From positions 2,012-66,011 of the forward strand of contig NZ_MPHK01000019.1 in the NCBI RefSeq assembly GCF_001957135.1: 64,000 bases of DNA. Reading direction: 5' to 3'. This document shows, piece after piece, positions 8,958 to 16,343 of the stretch. The notes beneath the pieces are model-generated. The model had not been told where the DNA came from, made no database searches, and worked only from the letters and a program-made list of their open reading frames with translations. Each line of letters opens with the position of its first letter. Position 1 is the stretch's first letter. Origin of the DNA: Shewanella sp. UCD-KL21. GTDB lineage: Bacteria > Pseudomonadota > Gammaproteobacteria > Enterobacterales > Shewanellaceae. The position numbers were made by a program, and so were the translations under genes.

Positions 8958-10415
8958 CTAAAGTGAATGCCCATACTTTTGTTGGGTACCACTGTTTTCA
9001 ATTTTGACATTAGACATCACGGGTTCGTATGGCGTATCGACTTTCTGCTCAGGTTGCTTTTTGGTTGAAATCTTACCTAATAAGTAAAACTCCATATCTG
9101 ATGGGGAAACAAAGCCATCTGTTGGCAGGGCGATATCCTTTTTATTAAAAGGTCTAACAAGCCGAGGGGTCACTAAAATAACTAATTCAGTTTGGCCACT
9201 TCGAAAACTTTTACTGGAAAAAAGTTGACCTAAAACAGGAACATCGCCTAGACCGGGCACCTTATCAATATTTTCACGTAAGGTGTCGCTGATAAGGCCA
9301 CTGATGGCAATGGTTTGCCCATCAGCTAATTCAACCGTAGTAGCAGTGCTGCGCTTAACAAGTGACGGCACCACCATAATTGCCGAGGTATTACTACTCT
9401 GTATTGACACAGCGTTAGCATTACTGATTTCACTCACCACAACATTTAAATTTAGATTTATCTGACCAGAATCGAGAACCGTTGGGAGAAACTTAACCCC
9501 GACACCGAAATCACGATACTGAATGGTGGTACTGCCATCCCGATCGGGTACCGGAATAGGAAATTCGCCACCAGATAGAAACTCTGCTGTTTGACCGCTC
9601 ATTGCCGTCACGTTGGGCTCGGCTAATACTTTGGCTAAACCATTTTGTTTGGCGACATCTAACGCAAAGTTCATTAGCAAATCATTATTAATGTATTGGG
9701 CAAAAAAGCCTTTACTGATGACGCCGCCAATACCGGTGTCGACAACACCTCCTCCGCCACCAACAACACCACCTGAAAGGTTATCCCCTTGATTAAAAAT
9801 TAAAAACTTAGAGTCAAATTGACGGGCAACCTCTCGTTGAACTTCGGCAACAACCACCTCAAGCATCACTTGATGGCCTCCGCCAATCGTCATCATGTTC
9901 AGTACGGTACTTTTAGGTTTCCCTACTGTGGGGGCAGAATCTACATAGGCTTGCGCTAACTCAACTGCCGTATTCATTTTCTGTAAATTTGAGGCTTGCC
10001 CACTGAGTAATAGTTGGCCTTGTGAAGTTTGCACCGCTAGTTTCTCAGCAGGTAAAAACTCGTGTAATCGCAGCTTTAAACCATTCAAGTCATGGGTTAC
10101 TTCAATATCCATTACATTGGTAAGTACTTCGTTTTTGCCCCAAACCATGATGTTGGTACTGCCCAGTTTTTTACCTAATACATACAGTTCATTTTTAGGT
10201 AGCAACTTTATATCGGCAATATCAGGGTTACCCACTGACACTCGATGAACTGATTTAGGCAATACCAATACTCGTGATTTAAAAATAGGGATCAGTTTTA
10301 GTTCTTTTTCACCATCAATTGGCCCACCAGCCTGCGCTGATTGATTCACCGATATAGAGATGACTACTATTAGTAGGCACCCTAGCTGCCAAAGCTTGCC
10401 CGTTAAATGCAGCAT
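8958..10415 (-). CDS. cpaC: Tad pilus outer-membrane secretin CpaC/RcpA
   Basis: The outer-membrane channel for the Flp pilus. After a signal peptide (ending near NQSAQAGG) comes the pilus-type secretin N-domain (VLVLPKSVHRVSVGNPDIADIKLLPKNELYVLGKKLGSTNIMVW) with a following BON-like segment, then the secretin core with VEVVVAEVQREVARQF, AEPNVTAMSGQTAEFLSGGEFPIPVP and GVGVKFLPTVLDSGQINLNLNVVVSEIS, and the C-terminal VPGLGDVPVLGQLFSS and ELVILVTPRLVRP motifs. Length (485 aa) and motif order are normal for RcpA/CpaC. It follows cpaB by about 50 nt. Confidence 0.93.
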   Translation of the reverse strand: MLHLTGKLWQLGCLLIVVISISVNQSAQAGGPIDGEKELKLIPIFKSRVLVLPKSVHRVSVGNPDIADIKLLPKNELYVLGKKLGSTNIMVWGKNEVLTNVMDIEVTHDLNGLKLRLHEFLPAEKLAVQTSQGQLLLSGQASNLQKMNTAVELAQAYVDSAPTVGKPKSTVLNMMTIGGGHQVMLEVVVAEVQREVARQFDSKFLIFNQGDNLSGGVVGGGGGVVDTGIGGVISKGFFAQYINNDLLMNFALDVAKQNGLAKVLAEPNVTAMSGQTAEFLSGGEFPIPVPDRDGSTTIQYRDFGVGVKFLPTVLDSGQINLNLNVVVSEISNANAVSIQSSNTSAIMVVPSLVKRSTATTVELADGQTIAISGLISDTLRENIDKVPGLGDVPVLGQLFSSKSFRSGQTELVILVTPRLVRPFNKKDIALPTDGFVSPSDMEFYLLGKISTKKQPEQKVDTPYEPVMSNVKIENSGTQQKYGHSL

Positions 10416-10465
10416 ATCCGTCTCCTTTTCAACCCTTGGGTTGTATAAATTAAGTTTTCAAGCGA

Positions 10466-11305
10466 CTAATTATTTACCTTAATCTCTTGTTCATTCATTC
10501 CTTTAAGGACTAACACCTTGGCTTTAGAATTAGACTGAACAAATACAACTTTCTCTAATGGTGTGGAGGATGGAATAACTTCCTCCTGTGGAATAGCCGT
10601 GGTTGATGAAAGCTGTTCTTGAAGCTGGTTGTCGTCATCGAGCGACGCAACCTCAACTTGCGCATCATCATTAGGGTTTCTTAATGCTAACTGCAACGAG
10701 CCACGTCCTTTGGCAATTAACAGTAGCTCAGCTTGCTCCATGCTTAATTCCAATGTCACCGCACGCACTAACATTGGTTTATTCTCATCATTTGATGCGC
10801 GCTGATCGATGGCTAGAATCTTGACATTAGACAGTACGATATCGGTTTTATAATTACCTTCTTTATATAGGTTAATTACATCAACTCGATTACCCGGTAA
10901 TAAAAAACCTGCAACCCCGACAACATCATTGACCCTTATAGTCACGGCTCTCATATTATGTTTAATAAGGCTGGCTAAGGTACTTCCTTCACCTTTAGTG
11001 GTCAGTTTTTCATGACGTAGGATTTCACCAGGGTAAAGCTTTTGATTAACGACCTTGCCTTCAGCGTCTTCAAAATTAGTAACTGATCCTTTTGGCGCGA
11101 TATCATCAGGCACAGCTGTTAACACCAAATGCTTCCTATCAATAATGGTTCCCATTGGCACCAAGCTAGATAAAGTCACCACCGTAGTCGTTTGACCAGA
11201 ATTCGTCGTCGGGGTATTTGACTTGAGCCAGTTTTGAGCGAGGAAAACGGCAATCGCACCAAATACTAGCGACAAGACGATGAAAAGAATCGTTTTGCTA
11301 TTCAT
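10466..11305 (-). CDS. cpaB: Flp pilus assembly protein CpaB/RcpC
   Basis: A periplasmic, membrane-anchored SAF-domain protein that accompanies the secretin. It has an N-terminal anchor (TILFIVLSLVFGAIAVFLAQNWL), the SAF region (VVTLSSLVPMGTIIDRKHLVLTAVPDDIAPKGSV, then GKVVNQKLYPGEILRHEKL), and the RcpC segment VTIRVNDVVGVAGFLLPGNRVDVI, typical of the family. The C-terminal 80 residues are acidic and low in complexity. It sits between the AAA+ ATPase gene (44 nt upstream) and the secretin gene. Confidence 0.92.
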   Translation of the reverse strand: MNSKTILFIVLSLVFGAIAVFLAQNWLKSNTPTTNSGQTTTVVTLSSLVPMGTIIDRKHLVLTAVPDDIAPKGSVTNFEDAEGKVVNQKLYPGEILRHEKLTTKGEGSTLASLIKHNMRAVTIRVNDVVGVAGFLLPGNRVDVINLYKEGNYKTDIVLSNVKILAIDQRASNDENKPMLVRAVTLELSMEQAELLLIAKGRGSLQLALRNPNDDAQVEVASLDDDNQLQEQLSSTTAIPQEEVIPSSTPLEKVVFVQSNSKAKVLVLKGMNEQEIKVNN

Positions 11306-11349
11306 AGTGAACTCCTTATGTTAACTATAAAGTGCTATCTTATTGTTTA

Positions 11350-12690
11350 TTAAACAAAGTAAATTGACCAAGCTGAGTCAATGAGCGACTGAGTTACTAC
11401 TGATTCAAGTTTCATAAAGCAAATTTGATCTGACATGATCCCAAGTAGATCTCTTGGGTAACAGGGAATGAGAGGTTTATGGTATTTAATATGATATTCC
11501 CTGATGAGGTACTCATAATTGGCGTCACTACAAACAAGACCTAATTCATCGCAAACCCGAAACCAAATTTTTCGATATAACTCACTGTCTAGAGCATCAA
11601 AATGAATTTTATAACCAAGGCGACGTAAAAATGCTTCATCAACTAACTCCTTGGGATCAAGGTTAGTTGAAAAGAGTAAAATCAATTCAAATGGAATTTC
11701 AAAATGCTCACCAGACTGCAGACTTAAAAAGTCTCGGTGCTCTTCCATCGGAATAATCCAACGGTTAAATAATTGCTTCGCGCTGATACGTTGGCGCCCT
11801 AAATCATCAAGCAGCAAAATACCATTGTTGGCTTTGAGTTGCAGTGGTGCCATATAAGTACGACTATGGGTATCAAATTGTACTTCCAGCATTTCCGCTG
11901 TGAGTTCACCACCTGTAATCCGCAGTGGTCGCTGGCATTTAATCCACCTTGGATCATGACCACTGTTCAAATCTAACGGGTTATCACCTGAGTCCATTTC
12001 ACTGCGGTGATGTAACTCAGGGTCGTACACCTGAATAATTTCATTACCTATCGCAATGGCATAAGGAATCAATACATCATCCCCTAAGGTTAAATTAAGG
12101 TGGCGACATAGGTAACTTTTACCGGTTCCTGGTGGGCCATAAATTAATACAGGCCGACTGGAGTTCATCGCAGGGCCAATCTTAAAGAGTAAGTCTTCAG
12201 GCAAAACCAGATCTTTGAGCCCTCGTTCTAACATCTCGTAGGTTATCGGGCGTGCTCGACTCGATTGCTGCTTACAAATAGGAATATATTGCTTGAGAGG
12301 AATAGGCGCTAAACCGATGTAACCACTGCGGCTAAATACCAACTTTGCATGAATTTCACCAGTATGGCTTAATGCGTAACGCATTTGTCCATCAAGGGTG
12401 GTTTGTCGATTTTCAACCCAGCCCAATTTCTTGGCGGTATCCAGTAACTGTTGCAAAATGCCGCCTGTAATACCGATTTTTGCAACCATTTGCTCTTTGG
12501 TGAGTACACCTGAAGTAAAAATATGTTTGGTGACAAGATCAAGTAATAAAGACTCCGACAGCCCTGTCGCTTCGATGGTGATAGGTTTAGGCGCTAACTT
12601 ACTAACATCATTACTATCCGCTGTCTCAGTTTGGATATCATCAGATTCACGGTTAAAATCCGCAGTGTTATTTGATTCAGATTGCAACAT
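11350..12690 (-). CDS. AAA+ ATPase encoded within the Tad locus
   Basis: A 446-aa predicted AAA+ ATPase. An acidic, disordered N-terminus (about 1-45) leads into a winged-helix-like segment (LVTKHIFTSGVLTKEQMVAKIGITGGILQQLLDTAKKLGWVE), then the ATPase domain with Walker A YGPPGTGKSYL, Walker B GILLLDDLGRQ, sensor-1 ILLFSTNLDP and the arginine-bearing FLRRLGYKIHF. It resembles MoxR/RavA-like or DnaC-like remodellers more than the secretion ATPases. Its gene lies between prepilin peptidase (1 nt gap) and cpaB, so it is co-transcribed. The role in pilus biogenesis is unknown; remodelling or regulation is a guess. Confidence 0.8.
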   Translation of the reverse strand: MLQSESNNTADFNRESDDIQTETADSNDVSKLAPKPITIEATGLSESLLLDLVTKHIFTSGVLTKEQMVAKIGITGGILQQLLDTAKKLGWVENRQTTLDGQMRYALSHTGEIHAKLVFSRSGYIGLAPIPLKQYIPICKQQSSRARPITYEMLERGLKDLVLPEDLLFKIGPAMNSSRPVLIYGPPGTGKSYLCRHLNLTLGDDVLIPYAIAIGNEIIQVYDPELHHRSEMDSGDNPLDLNSGHDPRWIKCQRPLRITGGELTAEMLEVQFDTHSRTYMAPLQLKANNGILLLDDLGRQRISAKQLFNRWIIPMEEHRDFLSLQSGEHFEIPFELILLFSTNLDPKELVDEAFLRRLGYKIHFDALDSELYRKIWFRVCDELGLVCSDANYEYLIREYHIKYHKPLIPCYPRDLLGIMSDQICFMKLESVVTQSLIDSAWSIYFV

Positions 12691-12691
12691 A

Positions 12692-13264
12692 TCAGGCCTC
12701 CATTCCCAAATAATGACTTAGCTGAATATACACATTCTGTAAGTCATAATTTATGCTACACGCCACAGCCCAGCCAATAGCTAAAGCAGGTGCGTAGGGG
12801 ACTTTTTGACCCGCGGCCTCACCCATTTCGGGCTTAAAATAAGTTTTACAGTAAATACAATCCCAGTAACGTTTCAGTGTCTTTGCTAATCCTGCTATCC
12901 CAGTTCGCCAAATCACTAACAATAAGCTGGTGATTGAGCCTGCGGCGATGCCATACAATATGCTCCAAAGCAGCAGTTCTGGTCCCATCAAGGCGCCAAT
13001 CCCCATCATCAGTTTGACATCTCCCGCCCCCAATACCCGTATAACAAATACTGGAAAAAGCATTAAAAATGCCAAGCCAAAACCAAAGCTTGCAAGCAAC
13101 AAACCATTCAGCTGTGCGTAATAACCATTAATGGCAAAACCAGTAAAGATAGCAATTAAACATAATAGATTGGGAATACGCTGGGTCGCTAAATCTGAGG
13201 CTATGGCGATTAAAAAGAATAGCCCAGCTAAACACAACTGCAGTAAGAGTTGATATTCACTCAT
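12692..13264 (-). CDS. cpaA: Flp prepilin peptidase CpaA/TadV (A24 family)
   Basis: An integral-membrane aspartic peptidase that would process the Flp prepilin and the TadE-like pseudopilins. The two catalytic Asp motifs are visible: SDLATQRIPN near the N-terminus and GAGDVKLMMGIGALMG in the middle. About five to six hydrophobic segments span the protein. It lacks the N-terminal methylase domain of PilD, as TadV does. I use the ATG at 13264 (MSEYQLL); an in-frame TTG at 13282 would add six residues. The coding end abuts the AAA+ gene. Confidence 0.9.
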   Translation of the reverse strand: MSEYQLLLQLCLAGLFFLIAIASDLATQRIPNLLCLIAIFTGFAINGYYAQLNGLLLASFGFGLAFLMLFPVFVIRVLGAGDVKLMMGIGALMGPELLLWSILYGIAAGSITSLLLVIWRTGIAGLAKTLKRYWDCIYCKTYFKPEMGEAAGQKVPYAPALAIGWAVACSINYDLQNVYIQLSHYLGMEA

Positions 13265-13357
13265 GGCGTTAACCTGATTCAAGGGAAATAAATGAGAGAA
13301 TTGCCCAGATAAAAAGCGAAGCTGGGCAAATTTATAGCTTAAAATTAACTACCGTAG

Positions 13358-13558
13358 CTAACCACCAGTAGTACAATCTGTGCTTGCGCCATTCACTGCT
13401 GACGCTAAACACTCAATTTTAGTTGTTGCGTTATCACCTAAAAGGTTAAATGCTGCAATCATACCGCCAACAACTAAGCCACCAGCAATTGCATACTCAA
13501 CAGCAGTCAAACCACTTTCATCTTCAACAAAATCTTTCAGTAAATTAGTAAGGTTCAT
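13358..13558 (-). CDS. flp: Flp/Fap major pilin
   Basis: The 66-aa Flp prepilin. The leader MNLTNLLKDFVEDESG precedes LTAVEYAIAGGLVVGGMIAAF, with the conserved Glu-Tyr at mature positions 4-5 to 5-6 and cleavage after Gly, as in other Flp pilins. The short C-terminus carries a Cys pair (IECLASAVNGASTDCTTGG) that could form a disulphide loop. The start at 13558 is supported by GGAGAA immediately upstream; reading from further upstream would add an implausible extension. It is the first gene of the run, 93 nt ahead of the peptidase gene, and normally the most highly expressed. Confidence 0.95.
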   Translation of the reverse strand: MNLTNLLKDFVEDESGLTAVEYAIAGGLVVGGMIAAFNLLGDNATTKIECLASAVNGASTDCTTGG

Positions 13559-14090
13559 AATATTCTCCAAACAGCTAAATGGGGCACCATAATACGGGTA
13601 TCCCACCCCTTTACTTACTTGATCCTTAATGGCGGTGCCATTGTTTATTGCCGACAGCTAAATATTGATATTTTAGACCGTCTTTTTAACCAGCAACCTT
13701 AACAACGCACCACTAACACTGGGTTGTCACACCGTCATTACATTGCCGCTACATTTAAAGGTAGCAAAGTATTGTTTATTTAGTAGGCGATATTGAAAAT
13801 ATATTTTAAATATTCACAACTTTTTTTGAAATAATTAAAATTAGAAAATTTCCATAGTAGTAAAGTCTATAAATTACACTTTGCTGATCTAGATCAATGA
13901 CAGCAGCAAGGTTAAATCTACAAATTAAACGTTATCTTTAGCTAGATAAATTAAAGCAAAAATGACGACTGCCTTATATCTAATATTCATTAGGAACTGT
14001 TGAAGTAACTTTGTGCCATTTCAAAAATAACAGCATGAAAACGATGATGATTAATGCGTTAAATATCCATCAACTCAAGTTATATCAGCA
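13559..14090. other. Intergenic region upstream of flp
   Basis: About 530 bp without a gene, between flp and the L,D-transpeptidase gene (both minus). It must contain the flp promoter. Visible elements are a short inverted repeat AATGGC-GGT-GCCATT (13628-13642), an Fnr/EtrA-like box at 13884-13897, and an AT-rich tract at 13800-13860. An inverted repeat (TATATCAGC 14081-14089, GCTGATATA 14111-14119) straddles the stop codon of the transpeptidase gene and might form part of its terminator, though no T-run follows. Confidence 0.6.
13884..13897. promoter_or_regulatory. Fnr/EtrA-type box upstream of flp
   Basis: The sequence CTGATCTAGATCAA differs from the Fnr consensus TTGAT-N4-ATCAA by one base and has the CTAG centre often seen in Shewanella EtrA sites. 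It lies about 330 bp upstream of the flp start codon and 190 bp after the preceding gene's end. A role in oxygen-dependent control of the tad operon is an inference; the distance implies either a long leader or no connection. Confidence 0.4.
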
Positions 14091-15650
14091 TTACAGCACA
14101 TCTGAGTTAAGCTGATATATATCTGGCCGAAACTGTAAAACGCCCTTGCCATCAATCCAAGTCGTTAGGTATGTCATTAAAACGGGTAGAGGCTTTGATA
14201 ACGAAAAAGACTTTGGACGCTTTTGCTGTATCGCATTATCGATAGAGAAAGCTGGTTGATTAATATGACGACCCAGCAAGTAATTGACTAGGCCGCGCGC
14301 ATTTTCTAGCCGCACACAACCATGACTCAGGGCTCGCTGCGAATGAGAAAACAATGATTTTGCTGGGGTATCATGCAGGAATATCGCTTCATCGTTGGGT
14401 ATTGAAAATCGATATTTTCCGAGAGAATTATTGGTACCAGGTTGCTGCACCAACTGATACTCCTTTAGTAAACTAACGACTTGCTGACGCGGGATATTTC
14501 CTATAGGCAGCACAGACGAATGACCAGCTGAGTGCTTACGTAACTCAAACCCATGGCTGGCTAAATAACCGGGTGACTGACTATTTTTAGGTAATAATTC
14601 ACCATAGACAATACTAGCAGGTGGCGTCCATGTGGGGTTTACGGTAAGCAAGGTTAATTGGGTCTGCATTGGCGGCGTGGGGGTATCAGGTTTACCTACA
14701 ATGACCCTCATACTCATAATGCTCGCTTCATTTTCCATCACATGTAGCTGATATGATGGAATATTTACCCAAATGTAGTTGAAAGGTAATTGAGCTGGTA
14801 ATTCAAACCAACGATATAGCGCTTGTCGCATTTGAGCAATACGATGAGATGGCGGCATATTTAAGGCCTGCAACGTTTGCTTGTCTAATTCCCCACTAAC
14901 ATCCAGACCATGCCTTGATTGAAAATGTTTAATTCCGTTTGAAATTATTGGATCATATATCGCATCTCGATAGCCATTGGACTCCTTGGGCGGAATATCC
15001 TCTAGCTGGGTGAGCATCCATCTTAGTTTAGCAATATCAGTATTTCGCTGCCCTAATCGAAAATCCATTTGAGTGATTGATGGCCAAACATAGGCTTCGA
15101 GTTGTTGATATTGCCTAATTTTTTCGCGGAGTAATATTACCTGCTTATGCTCGGGCAACATATTTGCAAGTAGTATTGGCAACTGCTGCCTATCTGATGC
15201 TTGCTGTAACTGTTCAAGGCTGAGTAGGTTTTTAGTACTGCCTTTGACTGTTGGCTGATTAAGTATATTAATTAAAAGCTGTGAGTAATGGCGATCTAAA
15301 TCACTCAAAGAAGTACTATCTGTCATGGCTAACATAATCGACTTTTGCTCGCTAAGCCCCATGTCCTTAGCTAAGGTAAAAAGTTTTTTTACAACAGGTT
15401 TAGGGCCTTTATCATTAAACCAAATTAGCGCTGTATTGCTATTGAGTGAAGAAAGTTGCTGTTGAGGTAGATTAAGATCTCGCTCATTTTCTACAGCGGC
15501 GAATAAAAAGTGATTAAAACTGAATAATAAACAGGTTGTAATAAAGACATTTTTAAAAAACCAAACGTTGTTCAAAACCGTGCGATTAACCAGATTATAA
15601 AAATAACAACCAATAAGACCGCTAAGCAGAGGTAATTTCATAGCACCCAA
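14091..15650 (-). CDS. YcbB-like L,D-transpeptidase
   Basis: A periplasmic L,D-transpeptidase that would form 3-3 peptidoglycan cross-links or attach proteins to the wall. An N-terminal hydrophobic segment (signal or anchor, about 25-50) precedes a long helical region, a peptidoglycan-binding domain (IISNGIKHFQSRHGLDVSGELDKQTLQALN) and the YkuD catalytic domain, in which the SHGCVRL motif with catalytic Cys445 is intact. At 519 aa it matches YcbB/LdtD-type enzymes. It is on the same strand as the tad genes but separated from flp by 530 bp, so it is probably an independent unit. Confidence 0.88.
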   Translation of the reverse strand: MGAMKLPLLSGLIGCYFYNLVNRTVLNNVWFFKNVFITTCLLFSFNHFLFAAVENERDLNLPQQQLSSLNSNTALIWFNDKGPKPVVKKLFTLAKDMGLSEQKSIMLAMTDSTSLSDLDRHYSQLLINILNQPTVKGSTKNLLSLEQLQQASDRQQLPILLANMLPEHKQVILLREKIRQYQQLEAYVWPSITQMDFRLGQRNTDIAKLRWMLTQLEDIPPKESNGYRDAIYDPIISNGIKHFQSRHGLDVSGELDKQTLQALNMPPSHRIAQMRQALYRWFELPAQLPFNYIWVNIPSYQLHVMENEASIMSMRVIVGKPDTPTPPMQTQLTLLTVNPTWTPPASIVYGELLPKNSQSPGYLASHGFELRKHSAGHSSVLPIGNIPRQQVVSLLKEYQLVQQPGTNNSLGKYRFSIPNDEAIFLHDTPAKSLFSHSQRALSHGCVRLENARGLVNYLLGRHINQPAFSIDNAIQQKRPKSFSLSKPLPVLMTYLTTWIDGKGVLQFRPDIYQLNSDVL

Positions 15651-15930
15651 CCTTAATATAACTATGCTTAAGCATAACTAATTAGCATAACTGCACTGAT
15701 TAATATAATAGGCTAATAACCAGGTTCAGCCGTAGTTCAAGGTTTAGTACACAACAGGGTTTATCACAAGGGTGCTCGCTAATTAGCGTCTTTATAACCA
15801 TTTTAATGACTATTTTTAAATCGTTTGTCCGTTGTTAATCTATACTTTGATTATTATTTCCCAGTTTGAGTGATCCCTAGTCTATTTACTTGGGCGGATA
15901 TTTTTACATCAGATGAGTGAATAAACGGGT

Positions 15931-16311
15931 ATGTTGAAAACTAACCTTAATACAGATCATTTTATACAAGCGGCATTAATTGCGTTGATCAGTCTATTGT
16001 TAATGCTAATCCTTTACCCTGCATGGACTGTTGCCGATGCAAGACTGACGCTTAAGACAGAAAAAGCATCAGGGGCAACATTGGCCGAAAGATACCTTAT
16101 TCTCGGTGATTGGCCTTCGGGTAATGAAGATATATTACTCACACATTTCGATGATTTTCAGATTAATATTGACTCTAACGCTAGCCAATCATCTCTCAGT
16201 AACATGCCAGCATCGCAATTCAGCCAAACACAAGTTCAATCAAACATGCAGCATCAAGCCAAAGATGATGTCCGAAGGCGACACCTAACAACTAATGAAA
16301 CTCCAGATTAA
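15931..16311 (+). CDS. Small single-pass membrane protein, unknown function
   Basis: A 126-aa protein with one strong membrane helix near the N-terminus (AALIALISLLLMLILYPAW) and a Gln/Ser-rich, probably disordered C-terminal half. No domain is recognised. It ends 32 nt before the sulfatase-superfamily gene on the same strand and the two are probably co-transcribed, which suggests a partner or anchor role. Start ATG at 15931 lacks a strong Shine-Dalgarno sequence. Confidence 0.6.
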   Translation: MLKTNLNTDHFIQAALIALISLLLMLILYPAWTVADARLTLKTEKASGATLAERYLILGDWPSGNEDILLTHFDDFQINIDSNASQSSLSNMPASQFSQTQVQSNMQHQAKDDVRRRHLTTNETPD

Positions 16312-16343
16312 AATGACTCGCTATAAAACATAAGAGATAAGCC

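Noticed and set aside
13628-13642. Operator AATGGC-GGT-GCCATT upstream of flp
   Set aside because: Only 6-bp arms and not repeated elsewhere; too weak to call.
14081-14119. Terminator of the L,D-transpeptidase gene
   Set aside because: TATATCAGC/GCTGATATA pair but include the final codons and no T-run follows.
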